Origin: Casuarina equisetifolia
Lineage: Eukaryota > Streptophyta > Magnoliopsida > Fagales > Casuarinaceae
Reading direction: 5' to 3'
Length of the DNA stretch: 64,000 bases
Assembly (NCBI GenBank): GCA_028551475.1
Contig: CM052360.1
Span: 17,720,501 to 17,784,500 of the forward strand
How positions within the stretch are numbered: position 1 is the stretch's first letter; the number at the start of each line of letters is the position of its first letter. The notes beneath the pieces were generated by a model. It did no database searches. It saw nothing but the letters and a program-made list of their open reading frames with translations, and was not told where the DNA came from. Made by a program: the position numbers and the translations under genes. Below, one piece after another: positions 50,591 to 63,491 of this stretch.

Positions 50591-50816
50591 TGTAAGATTT
50601 TGAGATGGTGGAAGAGAGAGGCCGACAGGTGAGCAAATATTTGATTTGTATTAATCTAATTCTTTACAATAGCAAGCATACATTTATATGCTGTAAACCT
50701 AATCTATACAAGGAAAACATAATAATTACAATAATTACATAATATTCTACCTAACACAAACACATAATTAGGGACAATTATGGTAAGGTATTAGGTAAGA
50801 AATTCAAATATCAACA
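50591..50816 (-). repeat. 3' LTR of copia element (about 226 bp)
   Basis: On the minus strand it begins TGTTGATATTTG just after a polypurine tract (CTTGAGGGGGAG, about 50817-50828) and ends CTTACA. The outer end is inferred from the ACA terminus, since the other LTR is not in the window to compare. Confidence 0.6.
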
Positions 50817-50823
50817 CTCCCCC

Positions 50824-53800
50824 TCAAGCTGGAGATTTGAAGAGATCAAATACTCCGAGCTTGGAGAGAAGATGCCAATGTTGTTTGTTGCAAAGTGCCT
50901 TTGTCAAAAGATCAGCTGGTTGTTCCTTGGTAGAAACGTGTTGAGTTGTGATTATTCCTTGTTGAAGTTTTTCTCTTACATAGTGACATTCCACCTCAAT
51001 GTGCTTTGTACGCTCATGAAAGATCGGATTTGCTGCTATCTTCTTTGCTGCCTCATTATCACAATATAATAGTGCTAGATGTCGCATCTGAAAACCAAAG
51101 TCTTTGAGTAACCCTATAATCCATACTATCTCACATGTCGTTACTTGCATGGCTCTATATTCTGCTTCTGCTGATGACAAGGATACAGTTGGTTGTTTCT
51201 TGGACTGCCACAAAATCAAGGAATCTCCAAGCATTATGCAAAATCTGGTCGTTGACCTTCTTGTCATAGGGCATGTATTGTAGTCTGAATCACAATGTGC
51301 TCTAAGCTCAAATTTGGATGAGGATGAGAACATAAGGCCAAGACCTGGGCAACTCTTAAGGTATTTAATTACCTTCAGTGCTGCCTCCATGTGGGACTGT
51401 TTTGAATTATGCATGAACTTACTGAGAAGTTGAACTAAAAAAGTGATATCAGGTCGAGTGAGAGTCAGATATATCAACTTTCCATCCAACCAGTCTCTGA
51501 TAGGTGGATGGATTTGTAAGAAGCGGGTCATCGGTTTTCTCTTCTAAACTAACATCATATTCAATGCTTGTGAACTTCTTGTTTTGTTCCATCGGAATTA
51601 CAGACGGTCTCGAACCTGCCAATCCAGCCTCAGAGATTAATTCTAATGTGTACTTACGTTGGCTGAGTGAGATGCCTTCTGGAGAACGGGCTATTTTGAT
51701 TCCCAAGAAGAATTTTGATTGACCCAGGTCTTTCATGAAGAAGGTAGCATGAAGATATCGTTTAAGATCCGTTATAACTGCCTAACTGTTGCCTGTGATC
51801 AATATATCATCAACATAAATGAGTAATGCCACAAAAGAGTTACCTCTGGCCTTAGTGAATAGGGAGTAGTCATGATAAGATTGGACAAAACCATGTGCAA
51901 TCAATGCTCCAGTAAACTTAGCATTCCATTGACGGGATGCTTGCTTCAACCCATAAAGGGATTTTTGTAATCGACAGACTAGATGCTCCCCCTGATTGTG
52001 AAATCCAGGGGGAAGCTCCATATATACCTCCTCAGAAAGATCACCATGAAGAAAAGCATTTTGAACATCCATCTAGTAAATAGGCCAATCATGAACAACA
52101 ACAATAGTGATGATGAGACGAATTGTGACATGCTTTGTAGTGGGCGAAAATGTATCCTAGTAATCAATGCCCTCACGCTGATTAAAGCCCTTGGCCACCA
52201 GACGGGCCTTATACCGCTCAATGGAACCATCGGCATGATACTTCACTTTGTACACCCATTTACACCCAATAGGACGTCGATTAGGGGGCAAAGGAACCAC
52301 ATCCCATGTGTGGTTAGCCTCTAAAGCAGTGAGTTCATGGTGCATAGCATCTATCCAATTAGGATCAGAAGCGGCTTCATGATAAGTGGAAGGTTCATGG
52401 ATGGCAGAGATGGAGGCAATGAAATGTTGATGAAGTGGGTGACATTGTTGAAGGGAGACATAATTGGAGATGGGGTAGGCAGAGGTGTTAGAAGTCGAAG
52501 GAAGGGTAGGACATATGTAGTCAAAGGTCCAAATGGGTGGGCGACTAGGTCGACTTGAACGGCGTAAGGTGGTATCAAGGGTAGTGGGAAGAGAGGAATC
52601 TAGGCTTGGATTAGGAGCAGGAACAGGAGGGGGGGAAGGGGATATTCATCAAAAACGGTGGTAAGGTTGGGGAAAGGGGGCTCAGGGAGGTTAGGGAGAT
52701 CAACTAGTAGGGACGAGGAAGTATAAGGTTCATCGAGCTGCACAGTAGGAACTGAAGGGGCGGCAGGCGTGATCGGAGGAGAGGCAGTTGAAGGAGAGAA
52801 AGGAAAATTAGTCTATTGAAAAACAACATCTCGACTAACAAAAATTTTTTTAGAGGCAGGGTCATAAAGACGGTAACCCTTCTAAGAGGAAGGATATCCC
52901 ATGAAAATACAAGGGAGGGCACGAGGACTGAATTTGTCACGAGTACCGAGGGTGGAAGCGAAACAGTGACACCCAAAAACATGAAGATGATCAATAACAG
53001 GGGGTTTTCCAAAAATTTTTTCAAAAGGGCTAAGGCCATGAAGAGAGGAGGAAGGGAGACGGTTAATGAGATAGGTGGCAGTGAGAAGGCATTCACCCCA
53101 AAAACGAGGAGGGATGTGAGCTTGAAACATGAGAGCACGAGCGACATCAAGCAAGTGCCAATGTTTCCATTCAACAACTCCATTATGTTGGGGAGTGTGA
53201 ACACAAGAGGTCTCATGAAGGATGCCACGCGAGGAAAGAAACGAACGGCATTCAGAAGAAAAGAATTCAGTTCCATTGTCGGAGCGAATGTGGCGAACAA
53301 CAGAATTGAATTGAGTGGAGACAAGGGAGAGAAAATATTGAATTTTGGAGAAAACTTGGCTTTTAAAGGTAAGAAGAAAGGTCCAGGTAGCTCGAGAAAA
53401 ATCATCCACAATGGTGAGGAAGTAACGAGCACCATCATGAGTGGGGGTCCGATGAGGACCCCAAACATCCATATGGACGAGTTCAAAAATGGAGGTGGTG
53501 CAGTGTTGACGAGAGGGAAACGGGGCACGGGTTTGTTTGGCTAAAGGACAAATAGAACATTGAAAATTAGAGGAACAAGAAAAAGATCGTCCGTGAGAAT
53601 GAAAAGTTTTAAGTGAGGAATGACCCAAGCATTGATGCAAAAGAGCGTACTGAATATTATTAGTAAAAATGGAATTACAAATTGTTTGTGGAGTACAAAA
53701 AGTAGTCCATAAGGAAGCTAAATAATTTGAAAAAACTGAAGTAAATTGCGCTGGAATGGAGGAACATAGGAAATATAAGCCCCGATTAGCCTTGCCAAGC

Positions 53801-54984
53801 CCGATCAGATCCCTAGTCGTACAGTCCTAAAAGAGACAAAATTTATCAAAGAAAAGGGCAACACAATTATTGTCGTGGGTTAGTTTTTGAATAGATAATA
53901 AATTATGACGAAAGTGAGGGGCATATAAAACATAAGTGAGATTAAGGGAGGGATAAGGCTTATAGTGACCAATGTGAGTGACTGGACTAAGGGATTTGTC
54001 AGGGAGAGTGATGTGGATGGGTTTGGCACATGGGTAAAAAGAAGTTAACATATGCAAATTACATGTGATATGGTCCGTTGCCCCATAATCAATAATCCAT
54101 AAAGATGAAAAAGGATGAGAAATAGAAGAATTACTGGAGAAATTGGCACTAGGATCAGAGGTGCCCATCTGATTGATAAGTGTCACCAATTTCTATTGTT
54201 GGTCCGCAGTCAGATTGAGTCCAGTAGAGCTGCCATAGATGTTGCTAGGGCTTGGAGGTGGATGACCCAAGATGCCTGCACTAGGATAAGGAGAAGGTGA
54301 GGGGTTACCCAAATAAGAAGGCCCAATAAAGGGGGGGCAGTGGAGGCCCATGACTGAAGTGGTGGGGCTCATGGCCATCAAGAGAAGCATTGTGGGCTTG
54401 GGTACGCCCATCAGTAGAGTGGCGGCGATTACTACCCTTAGGTTTGGGCTTCCAACCTGGGGGGTAGCCCACAAGCAAAAAACAAGCCTCTTAGACGTGC
54501 CTAGGCTTCTTGCAATGATTGCAAAAAGGGCATTGATGGGTTAAGGAAGGAGTAGGATCCTTGGGCCCTTATGGCCCAGATAGGTGATGAGGGCCTAGAG
54601 GAGTAGGCCGTGAGTCAGTGGGCCAACCTCTTGGGCCTAGCTGCAGAGCCCCGTCGCCCAACCCAACAGAAGGGCGACGTGTAGTCCCGTGTGATTGTGC
54701 CGCGAAGGCACTGGCATCGCCAGCACTGTGGCGGCCATCGCGTTGGGAACGCTGGTCAACGTCTTGCTTGGCCAGAGAGTAGATCTTCTCCAAAGAAGGA
54801 AGCTCTTCACAGCTGAGGACAAAAGAAACAAGGTTTTGGAACTCTGATGGAAGGGAAAGAAGAAGCTTCAGTGCATGATCCTCTTGGTCACGAGCCCGGA
54901 GACGCGAGTTAACTTTGCAATCGCATTTGCCGCAAGAACATCGGATGGGGGCCTGCTGTGTCTCAAGTGCACCCCAAAGGTCGG
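50824..54984 (-). pseudogene. Copia gag-pol polyprotein, fragmented
   Basis: Gag: a piece at about 54984-54750 (LWGALETQQAPIRC, SLEKIYSLAKQD). Protease: about 54100, with DYGATDH in place of the usual DSGATDH, so a residue of the active-site triad is changed. Integrase: 53640-52882, with HQCLGHSS, VDDFSRATWTF and RSDNGTEF. Reverse transcriptase: 52345-51450 in pieces, with [12 protein letters not shown] and the YVDD catalytic box (about 51800). RNase H: 51530-50824, with SSAEAEYRAM and ending FDLFKSPA. Breaks between pieces are frameshifts and stops, for example at 54190, 52076 and 51779. No functional product is expected. It could belong to the Ale/Retrofit group; this is a guess from the small LTR and gag type. 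Confidence 0.88.
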
Positions 54985-56415
54985 TGATAACTCTATTTTT
55001 ATAGAGTTATTTTGACTATTTTAGGATATAAATAATACAAGTTTTATAAGATAATATTTAAGTTTTGATATATTTATGTAAACTGGTGTTATTTATGCAG
55101 CAAACCCCAAAAGAGCAAAAGAAATAAAGGAAGAGAAAGTTACAAAAAGGCACGTGAAGAAGACAAGGAAAGAAAAAGAAGTCAAAAGAAGAAAAGAGGA
55201 GGCAACGTGTAAAGCAGCAAAAGAGGAGGAAAAGGACAAAAAAAGGACAAGAAAGGAAATAAAGGAAAAAGGGCAAAAAAGTGAATTATTAAGGGAGAAT
55301 CTTAGGGCACGCATCCCAAGATAGAATAAAAAGGCAAAGGAACGTGAATTAAAAGGGGAGGAGAAGGCACCGCACAAGAGTAGAGGAGAATAGGAGAGAG
55401 AAGAGAGAGAAAAGAAGAAGCCGTGTGTTGCCGCCGAAATCAACCAAGGAAGAGAGAAAAAGTGAGAGAAGAAAGAGAAAACCAAGAAAGAAAAAGAGAA
55501 ATAGAGGCGCGAAAGCTTCCCTCTACTTCTTATCATTCTTGAATTATAGGAATTCTGTAAAGAATTCTTAAAGAAAAGACAGTGTGGTGACAACTTTCTT
55601 GTTTTTTTTTTTTATTTAAGATGTTTTGCTTAATTTCTACTATTGCTTTGGTTTGTTATTTTATTATGTTCTAAACTTCTTTTGTTAGAGCGAAGATGTA
55701 GCCTAACTATGATGATGTGAATTTTATAAGTTTTTATGTTTTGCAAGATATTTTATTTATGTGAGTTATATATTATTTATTCTTAATGCTTTTAAGTGAT
55801 TGGCCACCACTTGAATGATATGATGTGCATGTTAGAGACTGAAAGGTAATAATATGCAATTGCTTCTTATAATATATAACCATGAATTAAATGTGGATAG
55901 ACATATACCATGTTATTTGTGTGGCTTTTGGTGATAAGATGATCGAAAGATTTATTGTAAACCAGGAATATTCACAAATCCTAATGCATTTGGTTTGTTT
56001 CAATTCACATATAGAGATATAGTGAATTAATAAACTAAATAGGTTTGCTATACCTAGGCATAGGATAGTAAATAAATTAGGAAGTTCCGCCATCACATGG
56101 GTAATATCATTCTTGTAGGCATAAACTATAAAAATTCATATCTAGTAGTTATGGTGAAATCGGAAGCTCTAACATGTTTCTCATCATGATTTTTCTTACT
56201 TGGATTCAATTTTAATTAGTCTTGAGTTTTCGTTTTGAAAGTTTTAAATTTTAATTCATCATCAACAATATTTTGATTTGCTAGATAAATTTTAGGATTT
56301 ATTCATCATTAGTATTTAATTAGTTTAGTATTCACCAATCTTCGTGGGACGATACTTTTCTTATCATTATATTACTTGTTCGACATGTTCACTTGTATTT
56401 AAAATTCACCGAACA
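54985..56415 (+). repeat. Left LTR of Athila-like element (about 1.43 kb)
   Basis: Starts TGATAACTC inside the copia gag and ends ...CCGAACA before the primer site. The first 500 bases match 63492-64000 with about 7 substitutions and three small indels. Bases 54987-55010 form a perfect 10-base inverted repeat with a TTTT loop. The purine-rich part at about 55090-55530 produces long chance frames on the minus strand. Confidence 0.9.
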
Positions 56416-56421
56416 AGTTTT

Positions 56422-56439
56422 TGGCGCCGTTGCCGGGGA
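56422..56439 (+). other. Primer binding site, tRNA-Asp type
   Basis: TGGCGCCGTTGCCGGGGA lies 6 bases after the LTR end. It is the site usual for Athila and related elements, complementary to the 3' end of tRNA-Asp. Confidence 0.9.
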
Positions 56440-56648
56440 TTGGTTGTTTTACTACTGATTAATATTAATACTGAATAATTCTAAGTTTAATCTAGTTTTT
56501 ATTTTGTTAAAAAAAAACAATTTTTTTCTTTCGTTTTGTTTTGTTAGATTTTATTTTTCTTTTGCTTTATTATTGTTATTTTTCCTTTAAAAACAAAATT
56601 TTAATCATTTGTTTTAGTTGTTACTTTTCAGGAGTGTTGCTGACGTGT

Positions 56649-59600
56649 ATGACCCGTAGCCAAAAAGAACAACTTGTTAATCTTGACCCAGAAGTTGAAC
56701 GCACAGTCAGAAGGCAACGAAAAGAGTTAAGAGAACAAAGAAGTGAAGTTAGAAAAATGGCGGAGAATGATGATGCACGCAAGCTTCTAAAAGAATATGT
56801 TGCACCAACAGTTCAAGGTGCCACATCAAGCATCAAAAGGCCTGCAATTCAAGCAAACAACTTTGAAATCAAGCCAGCACTCATTCAGATGCTTCAAAAT
56901 TCTGTGCAATTTAGTGGGCTACCAAACGATGATCCAAATGCTCACATTGATGCTTTTCTTGAAATCTGTGACATGATTAAATACAATGGAGTCACAGATG
57001 ATGCTGTTAGATTAAGGCTATTCCCATTTTCTTTAAAAGACAAAGCTAAAAGTTGGCTTTCTTCTCTTCCTGCAGGATCAATTACAACATGGGATGATTT
57101 GGCTCAGAAATTTCTTAGTAAGTTCTTTCCTCCAGTAAAATCTGCCAAAATGCGTAACGATATTACCACTTTTATGCAGATGGACAATGAATCATTATAT
57201 GAAGCTTGAGAAAGATTCAAAGAGCTTTTAAGAAGATGTCCACAACATGGACTACCCATATGGTTACAAGTACAAACTTTCTATAATGGGTCTAGTACAA
57301 ATCTTCGTTTTATGCTTGATGCAGCTGCAGGAGGGGCTTTGAACAATAAGACACCAGAAGAAGCATATGATCTTTTGGAGGAAATGGCAAATAATAGTTA
57401 TCAATGGCCTACTGAGAGGTCACCAGTGAGGAAAGCTAGTGGAATTCATGAAGTAGATGCTTACATTGCAATGTATGCACAAATTGAAAAACTCAACAAG
57501 AAAATAGATAACCTGAGTGCTCCAGTCATGAGGATTCAAAACATATTATGTGATCATTGTGGTGGAGGACATGCAAGCATAGAGTGCCAAGTAGGTAACA
57601 CCTTTGCACAGGGTAGCGAAGATGCTAATTATGTTGGAAATTCAAATAGGCCACAAAATAATCCATACTCCAACACTTACAATCCGGGATGGCGTAACCA
57701 CCCAAATTTTTCATGGAGTAATTCTAATGCAATGAGGCCACCACTAGGATTCAGGCAACCAGAAGAAAAGAAGCCTAACTTAGAGGAAATGGTTGCCAAG
57801 ATGTTACAGAACAACAAAACAAGAATGCAAAACCAAGAAGCTTCAATTTGAAATTTAGAGGTGCAAATAGGTCAGTTGGCTAATATGATTTCTGGAAGAC
57901 AACAAGGTTCATTGCCAAGTAGCACAGAGAAGAATCCTATAGAAGATGCAAAGGTAATAACCTTGAGAAATGGCAAACAAGTGGGAAAAGATGATGTTGA
58001 GAAGGAAAATGTCAGGGATAAGGAAGATGATGTTAGCACGCAGCCTGAGGAGGCAACCAGGAGGACATTATTCCCTGATAATCCCAAGCCTTATATGCCT
58101 CCAGTTCCATTTCCTCAGAGACTCCAGCAACATAAAATAGATAAGCAGTTTTCTAAATTTCTTGATGTATTTAAAAAATTGCATATTAACATTCCTTTTG
58201 CAGATGCATTAGCTCAAATGCCCAGTTATGCAAAATTTCTTAAGGAGATATTGAAAAACAAAAGGAAGCTGGAAGAGTATGAAACTATGAAGCTAACTGA
58301 AGAATGCTCAGCCATCTTACAAAACAAACTGCCTCCAAAATTAAAAGATCCAGGGAGTTTTACAATTCCTTGTACTATTGGAGATTCTCACTTTGATAAG
58401 GCATTATGTGATTTAGGAGCTAGTATTAATCTAATGCCTTTTTCTGTTTTCAGGAAATTAGGATTGGGTGAAGTGAAGCCAACCACAGTGTCCCTACAAT
58501 TGGCTGATCGATCAATTAAATATCCGAGGGGCATTGTAGAAGATGTATTGGTAAAAGTTGACAAATTCATTTTTCCTGCAGATTTTATAGTACTTGATAT
58601 AGAGGAAGACTTTGAGGTACCACTTATCTTAGGTCGACCTTTTCTAGCAACAGGAAGAGCTTTGATTGATGTACAACAAGGGAAGTTAATATTAAGAGTT
58701 CAAAATGATTCTGTCACTTTTAATATTTTTACTGCTATGAAACATCCATATGATGATAGTTCTTGCTTTAGGGTTGAGACAATTGATAAGTTTGTGAATA
58801 AGATTTTTCAAGAAAAGGTTTTCAAGGATCCACTTGAAGCATGCTTGGTTCACCCAAAGAATGAGGAAATTGAAAGTGAAGAAATACAGGATTATGCCAA
58901 TCTCATGGAAGCAAATCCACCATATTCACAGCAAAAGGCAACAAAGTTTGAGGAGTTGGGACAACATATGACAAAACCTAAGCCATCAATTGAAGAGCCC
59001 CCAACTCTTGAACTCAAGCCCTTACCTTCTCATTTGAAATATGTTTATTTAGATGAAGTTTCTACTTTGCCAGTAATTATATCTTCTTCTTTGACAAAAT
59101 CAATGGAAGAGAAATTACTTCAGGTGTTGAGAGAGCATAAAGGAGCAATTGGATGGAAAATAGCTGACATCAAGGGAATTAGTCCTTCACTTTGCATGCA
59201 CAAGATTTTGATGGAAGAGTAGTACAAAGCTACTGTTCAACCTCAAAGGCGATTAAATCCAAAGATGCAAGAAGTGGTGAAGGCTGAGGTAATCAAGTTG
59301 CTTGATGCAAGGATCATTTATCCTATCTATGATAGTCCCTGGGTAAGTCCTGTGCAAGTTGTGCCAAAGAAGGGAGGTATGACTGTTCAAAGAAATGATA
59401 ATAATGAATTGATTCCAACTAGGACAGTTACTGGATGGCATGTGTGTATAGATTATAGAAAACTAAATGATGCCACTAGAAAAGATCATTTCCCTTTACC
59501 ATTTATTGATCAAATGTTAGAAAGACTTGCAGGACATGAATTTTATTGCTTTCTTGATGGGTATTCAGGGTATAATCAAATTCACATTGCACCAGAAGAT

Positions 59601-61895
59601 CAAGAGAAAACCACTTTCACTTGTCCTTATGGTACCTTTGCTTTTAGAAGAATGCCCTTCGGTCTTTGTAATGCACCAGCCACTTTTCAGAGATGCATGA
59701 TAGCCATTTTTTCTGATATGGTTGAAAAATTCATTGAAATTTTCATGGATGATTTTTCTGTATTTGGTTCATCATTTGACATTTGTTTAGATAATTTAGC
59801 AAGGGTCTTACAAAGGTGTGAGGAGACTAACCTTGTTTTGAATTGCGAGAAGTGTCATTTTATGGTGTAGGAAGGAATAGTGCTTGGGCATAAGATATCT
59901 AAAAAAGGATTAGAGGTTGATCGAGCTAAAGTGGAGGTCATTGCAAAACTGCCCCCGCCAACATCAGTGAAACTTGTTAGAGGCTTTTTAGGGCATGCAG
60001 GATTCTATAGGCGATTCATAAAAGATTTTTCTAAAATCGCTAGACCTCTTTCAAGTTTGTTGGTTAAAGATATGAAATATAACTTTTCTGATGAATGCTT
60101 GCAGGCTTTTAACACTTTAAAGGAAAAGTTAATATCAGCACCAATCATGGCAGCACCAGAATGGGACTTACCTTTTGAGCTAATGTGTGATGCTAGTGAT
60201 TTTGCAGTAGGAGCTGTTTTGGGACAACGGAAGAATGGAGTTTTTCAGACCAATCACTATGTCAGTCGAACCTTGTCAGGTGCACAATTGAATTATTCAA
60301 CAACAGAAAAAGAACTTTTGGCAGTAGTATTTGCTTTTGATAAATTTCGTTCTTATCTAATTGGTTCAAAAGTTATTGTTTATTCTGACCACTCTGCTCT
60401 TAAGCATCTACTTGAAAAGAAAGAATCAAAACCTAGGTTAATCAGGTGGATTCTATTGCTACAAGAGTTTGATTTGGAGATCAAGGATAAGAAGGGGACC
60501 GAAAATCTAGTTGCAGATCATTTGTCCAGAATTCCCAATCTGAAGGAAGAAGATCAACTGATTATGGAAGAATTTCCTGATGAAAACATTTTTGTGCTCC
60601 AATCCATCCAAATTCCCTGGTATGCTGATTTTGTCAATTATTTGGTAAGTAATGTTCTTCCTCTTGAAATGTCATATCAACAAAGAAAAAAATTCTTTTC
60701 TGACCTCAAACATTATTTTTGGGAAGAGCCTTTCTTGTTTAAAGTATGTGTAGACCAAGTTATAAGGAGATGTGTTCCTGAGGAAGAGATGGCTAGTATC
60801 CTACACCATTGTCATGCTAGAGAAGCTGGTGGTCATTTTGGTGCCACCAGAACTGCAACTAAGGTTTTACAGTCTGGATTTTATTGGCCTACACTTTTTA
60901 GAGATGCATATTCATATGTAGTTGCATGTGATCAATGTCAAAGAACTGGGAATATTTCTAGGAAACATGAGATGCCTCTAAACAATGTTGTTGTGTGTGA
61001 GTTATTTGATATTTGGGGTATTGACTTCATGGGACCCTTTCCACCTTCTTATGGAAATATGTATATTTTGGTGGCTGTTGAGTATGTGTCTAAGTGGGTA
61101 GAAGCAGTAGCATTGCCTATAAATGATGCTAAAGTTGTGGTTAAATTCTTAAAGAAAAATATTTTTACCCGTTTTGGCACTCCTAGGGCAATCATAAGTG
61201 ATAGAGGGACCCATTTTTGCAACAAACAATTTGAAGCACTTTTGGGTAAGTATGGGGTTACCCATAAGATTGCTACCCCTTATCACCCTCAGACTAGTGG
61301 TCAAGTTGAGATATCAAATAAGGAAATTAAGAGAATTTTAGAAAAAACTGTGAATGCCTCAAGGAAAGATTGGTCAATGAAACTTGATGATGCACTTTGG
61401 GCCTATAGAACAGCATTCAAAACACCAATTGGAATGTCTCCTTTTAGGCTAGTGTTTGGGAAGGCTTGTCATCTACCGGTAGAATTAGAGCATAAAGCAT
61501 ATTGGGCTTTGAAATTTTTGAACTTTGATATGCAGTCTGCAGGTGAAACTCGATTGTTGCAGCTGAATGAATTGCAGGAATTACGAGATGAGGCCTACGA
61601 AAATGCCAAAATATACAAGGAGCGGACAAAAAGATGGCATGACAAACACATATTAAGGAGAGAGTTTGTGGTTGGCCAAAAAGTATTACTTTATCATTCT
61701 CGTCTTAAATTGTTTCCAGGTAAATTGCAGTCTCGATGGTCTGGCCCTTTCATAGTCACTAAGGTATTCCCATATGGAGCAATAGAAGTTACAAATGACA
61801 CCCAAGGCACGTTTAAGGTGAATGGTCAGCGTTTGAAGCCCTACTTTGAGGGAGTCAATATGCAGAAGACTACCATTGATCTTCTTCCTCCTTGA
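56649..61895 (+). pseudogene. Athila-like gag-pol, one frame with four stops
   Basis: Starts at MTRSQKEQLVNL (56649). The frame runs 5.2 kb to 61895 without a single frameshift. Four in-frame stops lie at 57207 (TGA), 57849 (TGA), 59220 (TAG) and 59868 (TAG). Domains in order: gag (SGLPNDDPNAHIDAFLEICD, about 56920), a CDHC/HASIEC zinc site (about 57550), protease with CDLGASINLMP (about 58410), reverse transcriptase with FMDDF (about 59745), RNase H (about 60185), and integrase with an HHCC site ([10 protein letters not shown] and CDQCQ) and GIDFMGPF (about 61020). Context suggests the stops replaced Trp, Arg and Gln codons through C-to-T or G-to-A changes. It is non-functional as it stands but close to an active ancestor. 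Confidence 0.93.
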
Positions 61896-63491
61896 GTAGC
61901 AACATTGAAGATAGTTTGGCTGAAAACTATAAAGCAAGCGCTTCTTGGGAGGCAACCCAAGCATTTTATTGGTTCTTTTGTTGAAAATTTTGTCACCACC
62001 ATCTCCTCAAAGCTTTCTATGGCTATCACCTACAATCAGGGGAGTTTTCTCATTCCTATTTTACCTTTATTTTTGCTTTATTTCTTTTTACATTGAGGAC
62101 AATGCTCCATTCAAGTTTGGGGGTGGGAAAATAAATCTTTTCTTGCTAAATCTAATTGAATTTTTCTCATGTCATGATTAAACCCTTTGTTTTGAATTCT
62201 TAGCAATTCTTAGGAAGATGTAGATTCTGTTCAAACCTACAATTGTGATGTGAGTTAAGTGTGATTCTGATTATGTTGATTCATTTATTAAGCACTAAAA
62301 GTCCTTCATTTTTTAAATTATGTGTATCTCTAGAGAACATTCATGTGAAATATGTGATTTTCTTAGATCTCACCTGAATCTTAGAATTTGTTTGATTTTC
62401 TCTTGAGGCGAAATCCTAGGCTGCATCTAATTGAGAAAATGATTTAGGCCATTCTTTGGATCGTTTGAGCCTTTTAAGCCAACCTTATTTATTTATCACC
62501 AGTCACCCCGCTAAGCCTTGATTTATATCCATTTTTTTATTTTGACACCCACATATATATACCTTTGAGCCTTTGATAAATTATCTTTTCGTCCCGCACC
62601 CTTGAACATGTTGATTTTGAGTGAAAGAGAAGTCGAAGGGAAGGATGTTATATGGGAAGGATATTAATTGCAATGATTATGTAGCATAATATGTTGCTTT
62701 TGTGAATGTAAAAAAAAAAAAAAAAGGAAATGCAACATTTGTCTAAGAATGGAATTCTCTTATTGCTTATTGTCAAATTCAAGCAACTAAAGGTTTAGAA
62801 ATTGACTTTTGCACAGTAGTTAGATGTCATCAACAAGATAAGATTATAATGATTACATTTCTAGTCCTACTACTTGCTTTATGATTGCAAGCATGATTGT
62901 GACTTTTGTGAGTGTCGAAATCCAAGTGAAATCAAGTATTTTTGGGAAGAAATAAATGAGAGAATTTGTGATAGAAAGATCATTTGCAAAAAAAAAAAAA
63001 AGAAGAAGAAGAAGAAAGCAAAGAAAGGAAGTGACAAAAGCTTAAATTAGATCCTAGAAAACAATGTGTTCATGGGTGAATTTAGCTTAAATGACTTTCA
63101 TCTTACCCCTAGCCCAGCCTTACATTACAAGCTTATAAAAGTCCTATTGATTCTTGGTTAGATGATTGGCCTACATTAGTGGAGAGAGGAATGAAAAGCA
63201 AACCTATGAGGTTTGGTTAAAGATTTTGAGAGATTACATATTAATGTGGATCTATTTAGAATGCATATAGTTGAAAAGATAAGGACTCACACTCACACAT
63301 ACGAACATGGTCAACATAGTTAAAAGTCTATCTTATCTTATGAACAATTGTTGTGTTTGCATGAAAGCTATATTTTTTCTTTGAATTGTTAAGTTGAGCA
63401 ATTTTGAGTGAATTTCAAGAAAGGGTTTTGTCTGAAACTATTATCTCTTACTTTTGCTCGAGGACTAGCAAAATGTCAAGTTTGGGGGTTT
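61896..63491 (+). other. Non-coding 3' part of the Athila-like element
   Basis: No long frame, and no env-like protein recognised. It holds a hairpin sequence, CTTGGGAGGCAACCCAAG, at 61944-61961, about 50 bases after the pol stop; as I recall, this is a motif shared by many Athila-type elements. Low-complexity A and AAG runs occur at about 62710 and 62985-63018. The polypurine tract (AGTTTGGGGGT) ends just before the right LTR. Confidence 0.7.

Larger units (their letters stand above)
50591..54984 (-). mobile_element. Ty1/copia LTR retrotransposon, decayed, 5' part displaced
   Basis: Minus-strand order from high to low coordinates is gag, protease, integrase, reverse transcriptase, RNase H, 3' LTR: the copia order, with integrase before reverse transcriptase. 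It is cut inside gag at 54984 by the left LTR of the Athila-like element. The remaining 5' part and 5' LTR are expected beyond the window. It lies about 50 bases upstream of the XIP pseudogene exon, in the presumed intron. Many frameshifts and stops show age. Confidence 0.9.

Noticed and set aside
52704..53544. 242- and 274-codon frames overlapping the copia integrase
   Set aside because: Off-frame shadows; the 53640-52882 minus frame carries the real integrase motifs.
55058..55593. Long minus-strand frames rich in Phe, Leu and Ser in the Athila left LTR (same at 63565-63961)
   Set aside because: They are the complement of a purine-rich LTR segment and are present in both LTRs. Low-complexity sequence, no domain.
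56649..61895. Programmed stop readthrough in the Athila-like gag-pol
   Set aside because: Four stops inside conserved blocks, including within gag, do not fit the single gag-pol recoding site seen in some elements; decay is simpler.
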